From contig JANQQW010000194.1 of NCBI GenBank assembly GCA_028284885.1, forward strand, positions 1 to 64,000: a stretch of 64,000 nucleotides of DNA. The letters run 5' to 3'. This DNA comes from Planctomycetaceae bacterium. GTDB taxonomy: Bacteria > Planctomycetota > Planctomycetia > Planctomycetales > Planctomycetaceae. Position 1 is the first letter of the stretch; each line of letters starts with the position of its first letter. The translations under genes were made by a program, and so were the position numbers. The notes below the pieces were generated by a model. It was not told the origin of the DNA. It ran no database searches and worked only from the letters and a program-made list of their open reading frames with translations. This document shows positions 43,689 through 54,181 of this stretch, one piece after another.

Positions 43689-45125
43689 GTGCTGCAGGCC
43701 GTCACGTCACCTTCGCTGCTCGTCTTCACGAGTCTCGCCTTCGCGGTCTTCTTCCCGCTCGTCCTCGCCGTGCACTGGTCGCTGCGGGACGACGGCTGGC
43801 GGAAGGCGTGGCTGCTGCTGGCGAGCTACGTGTTCTACGCCGCGTGGGACTGGCGGTTTCTCGGGCTGATCCTGCTCTCGACGGCGGTCGACTTCGTCTG
43901 CGGGTTGCGGATCGAACGGGCCGAGGATCCCGGCCGTCGGCGGGGTTGGCTGCTCGTCAGTCTCGCCGTGAACCTCGGGCTGCTGGCGTTCTTCAAGTAC
44001 GCGAACTGGTTCGTCGACTCGGCCGTCCAGTTCGCGGGTCTGGTCGGCTGGTCGGTCTCGGAGCGGTCGTTCGCCGTCGTCCTGCCAGTCGGGATCAGCT
44101 TCTACACGTTCCAGACGTTGAGCTACACGATCGACGTGTACCGCGGGCGGCTCGAGGCGACGCGACGGCCGCTCGACTTCGCGCTCTTCGTCGCCTTCTT
44201 CCCGCAACTCGTCGCCGGGCCGATCGTGCGGGCGGCCGAGTTCCTGCCGCAGCTCGGCACCCCGCGACGTTGGGCCCGCGTGGACGTCCGCGGCTGTCTC
44301 GTCCTGTTCCTGGTGGGGTACGTCCAGAAGCGTTGCCTCGCCGACAACGTCGCCTTCCACGCGGACGCCGTTTTCGAGGCCCCGGGGGACTACTCGGCCG
44401 CGGCCCTCGTGCTCGCCGTGCTCCTGTTCTCGATCCAGATCTACGGGGACTTCGCCGGCTACAGCAACATGGCGATCGCCTGCGGCGGACTGCTCGGCTA
44501 CCAGCTGCCGTTGAACTTCGACTTCCCGTACCTGTCGTCGAGCGTGATCGACTTCTGGCGTCGCTGGCACGTCACGTTGTCGTCGTGGCTGCGGGACTAC
44601 TTGTACGTCCCGCTCGGGGGGAACCGGCGTGGCAGTGTGCGGACGGCCGCCAACCTGGGGTTGGTGATGCTCCTCGGCGGCGCGTGGCACGGCGCGGGGG
44701 CGAACTTCGTGCTGTGGGGCCTGCTGCACGGGGTCGGCTTGGCCGTCTGTTTCGTGTGGCAGCGACGGCGCGGCACCGAAGACGGGGGTCGCGGGCCGTT
44801 CCGTCGATTCGCGGGCACGCTGCTGACGTTCGCGTGGGTGACGCTGCTGTGGATCCCGTTCCGGGCGTACACGCTCGACGAGGCGTGGTTGGTGCTTCGG
44901 GGGTTCCTCGGGGTCTCGCCTGGTTCACGGGCGCTCGACGGCCCTCTGTGGCTGGTGCCGCCGGCGTTGGCGGTCGGGTACGTCTCGTGGTTCCGGCTGC
45001 CGGTGAGGAGAGTCGTTCAGGACGCTCCGGGTTGGGCGTTCGCCGTCGCGTTCGGAGCGGCGTGCGGGGCGGCCCTCGCCTTCTCGCACCGCGGGGTCGA
45101 TCCGTTCGTCTACTTCCAGTTCTGA
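43689..45125 (+). CDS. MBOAT family O-acyltransferase
   Basis: A 478-aa polytopic membrane protein starting with GTG. It has the AlgI/DltB-type layout: LPVGISFYTFQTLSYTID near 135-152, WRRWHVTLSSWLRDY near 290 and the catalytic His region GGAWHGAGANFVLWGLLHG near 330-350. It would move acyl groups across the membrane onto a polysaccharide or teichoic-like polymer. The likely partner is the SGNH-like protein encoded upstream. No alginate genes accompany it, so the acceptor is unknown. No cytosolic acyl carrier gene lies next to it. Confidence 0.88.
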   Translation: MLQAVTSPSLLVFTSLAFAVFFPLVLAVHWSLRDDGWRKAWLLLASYVFYAAWDWRFLGLILLSTAVDFVCGLRIERAEDPGRRRGWLLVSLAVNLGLLAFFKYANWFVDSAVQFAGLVGWSVSERSFAVVLPVGISFYTFQTLSYTIDVYRGRLEATRRPLDFALFVAFFPQLVAGPIVRAAEFLPQLGTPRRWARVDVRGCLVLFLVGYVQKRCLADNVAFHADAVFEAPGDYSAAALVLAVLLFSIQIYGDFAGYSNMAIACGGLLGYQLPLNFDFPYLSSSVIDFWRRWHVTLSSWLRDYLYVPLGGNRRGSVRTAANLGLVMLLGGAWHGAGANFVLWGLLHGVGLAVCFVWQRRRGTEDGGRGPFRRFAGTLLTFAWVTLLWIPFRAYTLDEAWLVLRGFLGVSPGSRALDGPLWLVPPALAVGYVSWFRLPVRRVVQDAPGWAFAVAFGAACGAALAFSHRGVDPFVYFQF

Positions 45126-45220
45126 CGAGACGTTCGCCGGTCCTTGACACCTTCGGACCGTGACAAACGTCCGCACTCGGACTACCCTCTCGGTTTCTGC
45201 GCGATCATTGCGGGTTCGTC

Positions 45221-45607
45221 ATGACGTCTTGGCTCGACATCCTCCCCGGGGAGGACATCAACGGGGTGCTGCTGATCACACCACACGTCCAGCGGGGCGG
45301 CGTGGACCTCGAGGAACTGCACCACCAGACGAACCACTGGCGAACGTACCTCGCCCGGACCGACACCCGCCAGGTCGTCTTCGACCTGAAGCACAGCGAC
45401 TACCTCGGGTCCGAGTTCATCGGGGCGTTGATCGCCATCCTCAACGAGTGCGAGCGGCTCGGCGGACGAGCGGCCATCTGCCGGCTCTCCGACCACATGA
45501 CGGGCGTGCTCAACACGGTCCGCCCCGTCACGTCGCTCGGCCTGTTCGACTCGCTCGAGGCGGGCTTCGACTACGTGCTGGGCAAGTCGCCCGAGCCCGC
45601 CGAGTGA
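45221..45607 (+). CDS. STAS domain protein (anti-anti-sigma-like)
   Basis: A 128-aa protein with a STAS fold. The segment QVVFDLKHSDYLGSEFIGALIAI corresponds to the central strand-helix of anti-sigma-factor antagonists, with a candidate phosphorylatable Ser in GSEFIG. It has no membrane segment, so it is a soluble regulator and not a sulphate-transporter tail. No RsbW-like kinase or sigma factor lies adjacent. The stop lies 12 bases from the end of the convergent LOG-family gene. Confidence 0.75.
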   Translation: MTSWLDILPGEDINGVLLITPHVQRGGVDLEELHHQTNHWRTYLARTDTRQVVFDLKHSDYLGSEFIGALIAILNECERLGGRAAICRLSDHMTGVLNTVRPVTSLGLFDSLEAGFDYVLGKSPEPAE

Positions 45608-45619
45608 CGTCGGCGACGA

Positions 45620-47596
45620 TCACCCCAGGCTGAGCGTGCGGCGGTAGAACGCGACGACCTCGTGCGGGTCGCTGGTCAGCAGGACACGGGAACGAAGCCA
45701 CTCCGGGCCGCGCTTCTCGTCGGCGAACACGCGGAGCTGTTCGACGAGGTTCCGCCAGTACAGGTCGCCCGCGTCAGAGCCGCCGAAGAAGACGAGCGGG
45801 ACGCCCTCGACGACGCCGAGCTTGATGTCGGTCAGCGTCATGCCGATCTCCTCGAGCGTGCCGACGCCGCCGATGCAGAAGATCGGAAAGCTGGCGATCT
45901 CGAACCACCGTTGCCGGCTGTGGCGGCAGTTCTCCTGGAAGACCTGGTAGAAGTCGGCGAGCTTGTTGGTCTTCTGGTCCTCGATCTCGAGATAGTTCGC
46001 ACCGACGAGCAGGCCGAGGTCGCGGGCGTGCGTCGAGGCCTGCAGCATCGACCCGGGGCCGCCGCCGGTGAGCACCGAGAGGTCCTCGCCGAAGAAGTCC
46101 CGGAGCGCGATCAGCAGCGACTGCAGCCGGCCGGCGTCGGACTCGCCGAGCGGCCGGGACGAGCCGTACACCGACGCGATGAGGGCGATGCGGAACGACT
46201 CGACGCCGTCGAGGTCGCACCAGTACCCGCGGCGCCCGCGGAACACGTGCTTCACGAGGTGCTCGCGGTCGTGGTTCTGCCAGAACAGCTCGATGCCGAG
46301 GTCGTGGTAGTCCGCCAGGCGGCCGTGGTCTCGGGCGGAGAGGAACGACCCGTGTTCGAAGGAGGCTCGCTCGAAGACGATTCGGCCGACCTTGCCCTGC
46401 AGCCCCGCGTGCAGGATGTCGCCGTGCTCGCCGAGGTTCGGGAAGTACCGCAGCAGCAACGTGACCCCGGCGTCCGTGGGCACGTCGTCGAGCACACGGG
46501 TCCCGAACCGCTCGACACGCGACGACGGGGCAGAGATTCGCGAACTGGCGGCGACGTCGTCGGTCGGCAGCGGCGACCGGGTGACCGGGAGGTGCCAGTC
46601 CAGCTGCGGGTCCTCCGCCTCGAGGTCGGCCGCGTTCACGGCGACGGCGGCGTGGCGGTGGAAGTAGGCGGGGCCCTCCTCCGGTTCGACGATCGTGTCG
46701 AACAGCCGTCCGACGTCGAGGAACCCGCGCTTCGACGGCGGGAGTTCGTCGCCGCCGGCGGTCCCGTTGCCCAGCCAGGACCGGGGTGTCGCGACGATTC
46801 GCTCTGCCGCGTAGACCGTGCCGGTGGCGGACGGGTTGACGATCTTCTCGGAGGTGTCGTTGAAGAACTCGAGGAACACGCGGGGGCCGCGGGTGGAGAT
46901 CGGGTCGAGGACGGTCGCCTGCATGTGGCGGCCGAGCGAACTGGCGTCGCTCTCGAGGACGACGTAGTGCCGGTGCAGGAACATGCTGCACGAGGTGATC
47001 ACCCCTTCGCCGGGGTCGAGGATGACGTTCTCGACGACGCGTGGGACCTGCAGTCGGTTCAGCAGGGCCTTGCCGGCGTCGCGGGCGAGGATCGTCAGCA
47101 GGTCGTCGCGGGTCAGCGGCCGCTGGAGGTCGTAGACGAGTTGGTGGGGGCGGATCGTGAAGCCGCCGGTCGACCCGATCGAGAAGCCGGCCGGGAGCTG
47201 GAACTCGTGCCGGACGTACGCTTCGTAGACGTCGTCGGAGGAGAGCTTCTTCTCGCGGTTGCAGAAGACGAGCCGGCCGACGGCGACGCCGGGGAGCAGC
47301 ACGTCGGCGAGGAACCGTTCGACGTCGTAGTTCCGGACGACGGCCCGGGCCGAGGCCGTCATCCGTGCCGTCTCGCCGTCCACGCGGAGGGGGCCGGTCG
47401 GGACGATGTCGATGCCGAGCCGGGCGATGCGGCTCCGCGATGCGAACTCGATCTCCTCCTCGCGGCCCTCGGCGTGCTCGCGGAACTCGTCACCGAGGAC
47501 GAACTCGGCCTCGAACAGCAGCCGGTCGTCCCCGTCGGGGGAGACGTCGACGATCTGACCGTCCAGCGTGTGTGGTGCTCGAAAGACGAACGTCAT
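45620..47596 (-). CDS. LOG-family protein with long N-terminal region
   Basis: A 658-aa protein. The last 230 residues carry a LOG-type nucleotide-binding fold (TGGGPGSMLQA, about 495-505, and CIGGVGTLEEIGMTL near 573-587), known from nucleotide 5'-monophosphate phosphoribohydrolases that cleave the N-glycosidic bond. The Gly-rich GGVGTLEE motif needed for phosphate binding and catalysis is intact. The first 430 residues are beta-rich and unlike any domain I know; they are not the N-terminus of E. coli PpnN, which is shorter. The gene follows glnD on the same strand after 92 bases. A role in nucleotide salvage or signalling is inferred. Confidence 0.75.
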   Translation of the reverse strand: MTFVFRAPHTLDGQIVDVSPDGDDRLLFEAEFVLGDEFREHAEGREEEIEFASRSRIARLGIDIVPTGPLRVDGETARMTASARAVVRNYDVERFLADVLLPGVAVGRLVFCNREKKLSSDDVYEAYVRHEFQLPAGFSIGSTGGFTIRPHQLVYDLQRPLTRDDLLTILARDAGKALLNRLQVPRVVENVILDPGEGVITSCSMFLHRHYVVLESDASSLGRHMQATVLDPISTRGPRVFLEFFNDTSEKIVNPSATGTVYAAERIVATPRSWLGNGTAGGDELPPSKRGFLDVGRLFDTIVEPEEGPAYFHRHAAVAVNAADLEAEDPQLDWHLPVTRSPLPTDDVAASSRISAPSSRVERFGTRVLDDVPTDAGVTLLLRYFPNLGEHGDILHAGLQGKVGRIVFERASFEHGSFLSARDHGRLADYHDLGIELFWQNHDREHLVKHVFRGRRGYWCDLDGVESFRIALIASVYGSSRPLGESDAGRLQSLLIALRDFFGEDLSVLTGGGPGSMLQASTHARDLGLLVGANYLEIEDQKTNKLADFYQVFQENCRHSRQRWFEIASFPIFCIGGVGTLEEIGMTLTDIKLGVVEGVPLVFFGGSDAGDLYWRNLVEQLRVFADEKRGPEWLRSRVLLTSDPHEVVAFYRRTLSLG

Positions 47597-47688
47597 CTGC
47601 TTGCTCCGTGGTGCGCTGCCGCGATCGCGTCTTGCTGTTATCGGCAGGACCGTCGGTCCGTCAACAGCGGTCGTCGCCCGAGCGTAGG

Positions 47689-50370
47689 TCAGCGTGCGAA
47701 GTGGGCCAGCCCGTGCCGTTCGAGCGCCTCGATGGCCTCCTTGAGGGCCGAGCGGATGGCGACGAGCCGCGCGCCGTCGCGGACCTTCTCGCCGCTGCGG
47801 TCGGTGACGTAGAAGACGTCGACGACCTGGTCGAGGTGGGTGGAGATCTTCGCGAGGTCGATCGAGAGGTCGTGTTCGTACAGGGTGCGTGCGATGACGT
47901 ACAGCAGGCCGGGCCGGTCATGGGCGAAGACGTCCACGACGGTGCACCGTTCGGAGGTCTCGTTGTCGACCGAGACCTTCGTGGCCTGGTTCGACCGGGG
48001 TCCGCGGGGCCCGGTCGTCAGGAACCGCTCGCTCCGCGTGTGCATGGCACGCACGCTGACCGACTCGTGGCTGAGGACCTGCTTGATCTCGTCGCAGATC
48101 TCGGTCGTCCGCCACTCGGGCACGCGGCCGTCGTGGTGTCGGTCGGAGACGTCGAAGCGGTCGATCACGACGCCGTCCCGAGTGGTGGCGATCCACGCGG
48201 CGAGGACGTTGCACCCGTTCGCCGCGAGCGTGCCGGTGATCCGTTGGAAGAACCCGGTGACGGAGATTCGCCGCGCGACGATGCGGTACTCGACCGTGTC
48301 GGACTCCGGCTCGTACACGCCGTGCGCCGCGATCTCGTCCTCGCCGAGGGAGCCGACGACCCGCAGGTCGTTCGCGATGACCTTCGTGCTCAGCGACAGC
48401 AGGTAGTGCGGGGGGATGCCGTCGAGGACGTGGCGGAGCGTGTCGTCGGCCTCGTCGCCGAGGTCGGCGAGCACCCGGTCCCGGACGGCGGCGAGCCGGT
48501 GTTCCTCGTCGGCCGGCGTCCGCATTCCGCTGAGGTGCAGCGAGGTCTGCTCGTGCAGCTCGCGGAGCAGGTCCCCCTTCCACTCGGTCCAGGTGCCCGG
48601 CCCCACGCCGTGCAGGTCGGCGACGGACAGGCAGTACAACATCCGCAGCGTCTCCGGCGACGCGACGAGCTGGGCGAACTCGACGACGACGGCCGGGTCG
48701 GTGATGTCGCGACGGAACGCGAGGTGCGTCATCGCGAGGTGCTTCCACACCAGGAACACGACGACCTCGCGTTGGTGGTCGGGCAGGTGCAGCCGGCGTC
48801 CGATCCGTTCGGCGATCGCCCGGCCGACGTCGCTGTGGTCCTCCGGGAAGCCCTTCCCGAGGTCGTGCAGCAGCAGGGCGAGGTGCAGCAGCTGCTTGTG
48901 GCGGATGCCGTCGTAGCAGTTGCCGAGCGGCCCGAAGTCGTCCTCGAAAGAGGTCGCCGCCTCGACGCAGCGGAGGGTGTGCTCGTCCACCGTGAAGTGG
49001 TGGTACTGGTTGAACTGCAGCAGGCCGCGGGTGCGGGTGAAGTCCGGCACGATGCAGTCGAGCACCCCCGTCGCGTACATGCTGCGGAGGATCGGCCCGA
49101 GTTGCGACGTGCAGCGGAGGATCTCCAGGAACGCCCGCGCGGCCCGGTCGGTGAGGGCCGGAGGCGGCTCGAGCTTCGCTCGGGTGATCGTCTCCTCGAC
49201 GAGGGGCGAGGGGAGCACGCCGGAGAGCGCCGCGAGACGGTACAGCTCCATCACCGAGTCGAGGTCCGAGCAGACACGCTCCCGGTGTCGCGAGACGACG
49301 GTGACGTACGTGGGACCGACCCCGAAGACGCCGTCGACCCGGTGGCGGAACAGCCACTCGACGAACCCGGTGACCGGGCTGCGCGGACGCTGCAACGCGA
49401 CGAAGCGGCGGACGACGTCGTCGATGCGGCCGGTGTGGAGGAAGTACTCCTGCATGAACCGTTCGACCCCCCGCTGTCCCTCGACGTCCTCGATGCCCCG
49501 TTCCCGCGTGATGCGGAGCTGGTCGTCGCGCGACAGCAGGTCCTCGGCGCGTCCGGCGTGGAAGTGCAGGTCGTGCCGGACGCGGAGCAGGAAGTCGTAG
49601 GCGTTCAGCAGGTCGCGGGCGTCGGGGCGGAGCAGCCCTCCGGCGAGGCGGATCGAGTCGATCTGCGGGGAGCCGAACCGCGCGAAGCCGATCCACCGCA
49701 GCAGGTGGACGTCGCGGAGGCCGCCGGGCGAACCCTTCACGTCGGGGGCGAGTTGCCGGACGGTCCCGCCGAACTTGCGACGTTCCTCCTCGCGGGCGGC
49801 GATGCAGCGGTCGACGAAGGTGCGGAGACGCGCGGTGACCCGGTTCCGAAAGCGGTGCTTCAAGGACTGGAACAGCCGTTCGGAGCCCCACAGCAGCCGG
49901 GCCTCGACGAGCGCGGTCGCGACCGAGACGTCCTCTTGGGCGAGAGCCAAGGTCTCCGGGAGCGTGCGGACGCTGTGCCCGAGTTTCATGCCGGCGTCCC
50001 AGCACTCCCGGACGACCATGGCGGCGAAGCCGTGGAAGTCCTCGCGACTCCGCTCGTCGTGGAGGAACAGGAGATCGACGTCGGAGTAGGGTGAGAGCTC
50101 GCCCCGGCCGGTTCCGCCGACCGCGACGATCGCCCCTCGTTCCGGGAGGCGGTTGCGGACCTCGGGCTCGCACGACTCGAGAGACTTCTCGGTCAGCTCG
50201 AGGAGCAGGGCGTCGGTGATGTCGGAGACGGCCGAGGCGACCTGGGCTCCGGTCGCGCCGTTCAGAAACAGCCGCCGTGCTCGTTCGCGGAACCGCTTCA
50301 GTTCGACCTTGCCCGAGAACGCCTCGGCGTCGGCGTGCGTGGCGGTCGTCTCGGGAGCCGGGTCGGGCAT
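47689..50370 (-). CDS. glnD: PII uridylyltransferase / uridylyl-removing enzyme
   Basis: An 893-aa GlnD, the nitrogen sensor that uridylylates PII when glutamine is low and removes the group when it is high. The nucleotidyltransferase motif GGTGRGELSPYSDVD is at 85-99 with the catalytic Asp pair. The HD domain for removal (LLHDLGKG...HSDVG) is near 501-515, and two ACT domains for glutamine sensing are near 700-780 and 815-890. Length and order match the family. It lies 51 bases after a PII gene and shares the strand with both PII genes and the ammonium transporter, so sensor, target and transporter are encoded together. Confidence 0.95.
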   Translation of the reverse strand: MPDPAPETTATHADAEAFSGKVELKRFRERARRLFLNGATGAQVASAVSDITDALLLELTEKSLESCEPEVRNRLPERGAIVAVGGTGRGELSPYSDVDLLFLHDERSREDFHGFAAMVVRECWDAGMKLGHSVRTLPETLALAQEDVSVATALVEARLLWGSERLFQSLKHRFRNRVTARLRTFVDRCIAAREEERRKFGGTVRQLAPDVKGSPGGLRDVHLLRWIGFARFGSPQIDSIRLAGGLLRPDARDLLNAYDFLLRVRHDLHFHAGRAEDLLSRDDQLRITRERGIEDVEGQRGVERFMQEYFLHTGRIDDVVRRFVALQRPRSPVTGFVEWLFRHRVDGVFGVGPTYVTVVSRHRERVCSDLDSVMELYRLAALSGVLPSPLVEETITRAKLEPPPALTDRAARAFLEILRCTSQLGPILRSMYATGVLDCIVPDFTRTRGLLQFNQYHHFTVDEHTLRCVEAATSFEDDFGPLGNCYDGIRHKQLLHLALLLHDLGKGFPEDHSDVGRAIAERIGRRLHLPDHQREVVVFLVWKHLAMTHLAFRRDITDPAVVVEFAQLVASPETLRMLYCLSVADLHGVGPGTWTEWKGDLLRELHEQTSLHLSGMRTPADEEHRLAAVRDRVLADLGDEADDTLRHVLDGIPPHYLLSLSTKVIANDLRVVGSLGEDEIAAHGVYEPESDTVEYRIVARRISVTGFFQRITGTLAANGCNVLAAWIATTRDGVVIDRFDVSDRHHDGRVPEWRTTEICDEIKQVLSHESVSVRAMHTRSERFLTTGPRGPRSNQATKVSVDNETSERCTVVDVFAHDRPGLLYVIARTLYEHDLSIDLAKISTHLDQVVDVFYVTDRSGEKVRDGARLVAIRSALKEAIEALERHGLAHFAR

Positions 50371-50421
50371 GCGGTTCCGGGGAGCGTCGGGGCACCCGGC
50401 CGGAGCCGGGGCGGGGTCGGC

Positions 50422-50760
50422 TCAGAGGGCGTCGGGGCCGGTCTCGCCGGTGCGGATCCGGACGACGTCGGCCAGCTCGGTGATGAAGATCTTGCCGTCG
50501 CCCACCTCGCCGGTGCGGGCGGACTCGATGATCGCGTCGATCGCCTTCTGCTGCTGGTCGTCGGCGACGACGACCTGCACGCAGATCTTCGGGACGAAGT
50601 CCACGACGTACTCGGTGCCGCGGTAGACCTCCTTGTGGCCGCGTTGCCTGCCGAACCCGCGGACCTCGACGACGGTCATGCCGGTGATCCCGGCCTTCGC
50701 GAGGGCGTTCTTCACGTCCTCGAGCTTGTAGTGCCGTACGATCGCCTCGATGCGTCGCAT
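50422..50760 (-). CDS. glnB: PII nitrogen regulatory protein
   Basis: A 112-aa PII trimer subunit. The T-loop is complete, with the uridylylation site Y51 in YRGTEYVVD. The ATP/2-oxoglutarate-binding C-terminal motif GDGKIFITELADVVRIRTGE is also intact. Second of two PII copies, directly before glnD. It senses 2-oxoglutarate and ATP/ADP and is the likely target of the neighbouring GlnD. Confidence 0.94.
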   Translation of the reverse strand: MRRIEAIVRHYKLEDVKNALAKAGITGMTVVEVRGFGRQRGHKEVYRGTEYVVDFVPKICVQVVVADDQQQKAIDAIIESARTGEVGDGKIFITELADVVRIRTGETGPDAL

Positions 50761-50940
50761 GGGTTCGTGCCTGCTTGGAGGGGCCGTTGGAGCGGAAGGC
50801 GGGACGAACGAGCGCGGACCCGAGCTGCCGCCGGTGAGGATTCTAGGTCGTCGGGGTGAGGGTTGTCGCCCTCGAACCTCCACAGCCGGGGGGCTCGAGG
50901 TCGGTCCCGAACGGAGGGCGAGGAGGGCGACCCGGCGCGG

Positions 50941-51492
<552 letters not shown>

Positions 51493-52866
51493 CTACAGGA
51501 AGATGTACCCTTCCTCGCCGTGCTGGCTGAGGTCGAGGCCTTGGATCTCGTCGTCCTGGGTGACGCGAAGGCCCATCACGGCGTCGAGCACCTTCAGCAG
51601 GACGAGCGAGACCACGAGCGAGAAGACCACGCCGACCGCGATGCTGCCGAGTTGGCTGACCAGTTGGGCCGCGCTCCCCTCGATCAGCCCGACGCTCTCG
51701 CCATCGACCGACTTCGAGCAGAAGACGCCGACGAGGACGGCTCCCAGCGTGCCCCCCACACCGTGCACGCCGAACGCGTCGAGCGAGTCGTCGTAGCCGA
51801 ACTTGTTCTTGATCGTCGTGCAGGCGAAGTAGCAGACCACGCCGGCCGCCAGGCCGAGGATCATCCCCGAGTTCGGCGTGACGTGGGCGCAGGCCGGGGT
51901 GATGCAGACGAGGCCGGCCACGGCTCCGGAGCAGGCGCCGAGGATGCTGGCGTTCCCGCGTTGGAGCCACTCGCAGGCGGACCAGGCGAGCACGCCCGCG
52001 GCGGCGGCGAGGTGCGTGGCGACGAACGCGTTCACGGCCGTGTCCGAGACGCCCCCCGCGCTTCCGGCGTTGAAGCCGAACCAGCCGACCCACAGCAGCC
52101 CCGTGCCGATGCAGGTGTAGGTCAGGTTGTGCGGTGGCATCGGCTCCTGCCCGAAGCCGAGTCGCTTGCCGATCAGGATCGCCGCCAACAGTGCCGAGAC
52201 GCCGGAGCTGAGGTGTACGACCAGCCCGCCGGCGAAGTCGAGCGGTGCCGGGTCGAACCACTGGTGCATCAGCCCGCCCCCCCACACCCAGTGGGCCAGC
52301 GGGCAGTAGCACAGCAGCCCCCACAGCACCATGAAGACGCACATCGTGCTGAACTTCATCCGCTCGGCGAACGCCCCGCAGATGAGGGCCGGCGTGATGA
52401 TGAAGAACATCCCCTGGAACACCATGAACAGCATCGCCGGGATGCCGGTCCCGGGCCACAACGGCAGGGTGCCGTCGTCACCCTGCAACAGGTTGTTCAT
52501 CAGCAGGTACTTGCCGTTCCCGATGTACCCTCCGACCGAGTCCCCGAACGCGAGGCTGAAACCGACGACCGCCCAGAGGACGGACATCAGCCCCATCAGG
52601 AACACGCACTGCATCATCACGCCGAGGATGTTCTTCTTGCGAACGAGTCCTCCGTAGAAGAGGGCGAGTCCGGGGGCCGTCATCATCAGCACGAGAGCGG
52701 ACGAGACGAGCATCCAGGCGGTGTCCGCCTTGTCGAGTTCCGCGACCTCGGCCGTCTCGCCACTGGTGTCGGGTGGCTCGCCGGCGCCGTCGTCGGCCAG
52801 CACGGGGCCCGCGAACAGGAGCAGGACCGCGGTGAGTGTGAGGGCGTACAGAGTCTTGTTCCTCAT
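51493..52866 (-). CDS. amt: ammonium transporter Amt
   Basis: A 457-aa ammonium channel with a signal peptide (about 1-24) and then about 11 membrane helices. DKADTAWMLVSSALVLMMTAPGLALFYGGLVR is the family signature (about 44-75). The twin His of the conduction pore are expected at VVHLSSG and FGVHGVGG. The start at 52866 follows GAGGAA; longer readings upstream carry no homology. With the downstream PII gene it forms the classical amt-glnK pair. It is divergent from the lipase gene. Confidence 0.94.
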   Translation of the reverse strand: MRNKTLYALTLTAVLLLFAGPVLADDGAGEPPDTSGETAEVAELDKADTAWMLVSSALVLMMTAPGLALFYGGLVRKKNILGVMMQCVFLMGLMSVLWAVVGFSLAFGDSVGGYIGNGKYLLMNNLLQGDDGTLPLWPGTGIPAMLFMVFQGMFFIITPALICGAFAERMKFSTMCVFMVLWGLLCYCPLAHWVWGGGLMHQWFDPAPLDFAGGLVVHLSSGVSALLAAILIGKRLGFGQEPMPPHNLTYTCIGTGLLWVGWFGFNAGSAGGVSDTAVNAFVATHLAAAAGVLAWSACEWLQRGNASILGACSGAVAGLVCITPACAHVTPNSGMILGLAAGVVCYFACTTIKNKFGYDDSLDAFGVHGVGGTLGAVLVGVFCSKSVDGESVGLIEGSAAQLVSQLGSIAVGVVFSLVVSLVLLKVLDAVMGLRVTQDDEIQGLDLSQHGEEGYIFL

Positions 52867-53101
52867 GGATTCCTCGAGCGCGAGAGGGAGCCAGTGGGGG
52901 AAGGGTCCCGCGGAAACGGGGCGGGACGTCGGATTGTCGTGCGGGGAGTGTCCCGTTCTCGCGGTCGGAAATCCAGTCTCCCGTGTGAGTTCGGCCGAAA
53001 CGCCGTCGACCGTGCCGGCCCGGAGGCCTAGAGTTTCCCCAAGGACCGTTACGTCGACTGTCCGATGTCGTCTTGGAGAACGCACGAAACGGAGAGTTCC
53101 C

Positions 53102-54043
53102 GTGTGGCGGTGGATGGTGCCTCTGATCATGGTGACCGGTATGTCTTCGGGCTTGGCCAACCGCGTGGAGGGAGCGGACCGTCCGCTCGCGAAGCTCCGG
53201 ACCGGCCTGAAGAACGCATGGCCGCGCAAGACGCTGGGCGGCTGGTGGTTCTGGTCGGACGTGTTCCACAACCACGGCTGGCGAATCCAGCGGCACGTGA
53301 TGACCGGAAGCTGCCGCCTGCTCGACGCGAAGAACGTCCGACACGCCAGCGGGACCGAGGACGACTGCCGCCGGCGGTTCCTCGAGATCGTGCCCAAGGC
53401 GGCCCGTGAGAAGCACTCGCCGAAGACGGCGATCGTCGTGCACGGGCTGGGGAACTGGTCCGTCTGCATGCGGGACCACGCGAAGGAACTGCGGCAGGCG
53501 GGGTACACCGTCGTGCCGTTCGACTACCCCAGCAACTTCGCGAGCATCGACGACGCGGCGGCCGACCTCGCGGGGCTGATCGCCGACCTCCCGCCGACCG
53601 ACCGGATCGACTTGGTCGGCCACAGCCTCGGCGGGCTCGTCCTCCGGGCGACGCTGGCCCGCTGCAAGGACGAACGGCTCGGTCGGGTCGTCCTGTTGGG
53701 CACGCCCAACCAGGGGGCCGACCTCGCCCGCATGCTGAAGAAGTCGTTCGCCTTCCGCGCGACGACCGGGACCGCCGGGCAGCAGCTCGCGGCGGGGGGC
53801 GAGTACGTCGCCAACCTCCCGGCCCCGCACTGCGAGTTCGCCTGCATCGCGGGCGGCCGGGGCGAACGGGGCTACAACCCGCTCCTCCGCGGCAACGACG
53901 ACGGCCTCGTCAGCGTCGACTCGGTCCGCCTCGACGGTGCCAAGGCCTTCACCGTCGTCCCCGCCAACCACCACACCCTGCTGCACGACGAGAAGGTGGT
54001 GAAGATGACGGCCCGGTTCCTGGAAACGGGTTCGCTGGACTGA
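53102..54043 (+). CDS. secreted alpha/beta hydrolase (lipase-like)
   Basis: A 313-aa exported serine hydrolase starting with GTG after a GGAGAG site. The signal peptide is about 1-25. The nucleophile elbow GHSLGG has S175; the oxyanion region VVHGLGNW lies near 120, and candidate Asp and His lie in GNDDGLVSVDS and NHHTLLHDE. It resembles the triacylglycerol lipase/PGAP1-like family, acting on lipid esters outside the cytoplasm. Isolated from other lipid genes here. Confidence 0.82.
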   Translation: MWRWMVPLIMVTGMSSGLANRVEGADRPLAKLRTGLKNAWPRKTLGGWWFWSDVFHNHGWRIQRHVMTGSCRLLDAKNVRHASGTEDDCRRRFLEIVPKAAREKHSPKTAIVVHGLGNWSVCMRDHAKELRQAGYTVVPFDYPSNFASIDDAAADLAGLIADLPPTDRIDLVGHSLGGLVLRATLARCKDERLGRVVLLGTPNQGADLARMLKKSFAFRATTGTAGQQLAAGGEYVANLPAPHCEFACIAGGRGERGYNPLLRGNDDGLVSVDSVRLDGAKAFTVVPANHHTLLHDEKVVKMTARFLETGSLD

Positions 54044-54181
54044 CCGTGCGACGGATCGACATCCGTCCGCCCGGCAGGCCGATTTCCGATCCTCCACTCT
54101 CGCTTCGCAGGAACTCTTCGGCATCTGCGGCGTCTTGGACTCGTTGCGACGAACCAACGCGTCCGAACGGGACCGAGAGGC

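Noticed and set aside
52600-52866. Sigma54 (GG-N10-GC) promoter ahead of amt
   Set aside because: The nearest candidate has the wrong spacing between the GG and GC elements.
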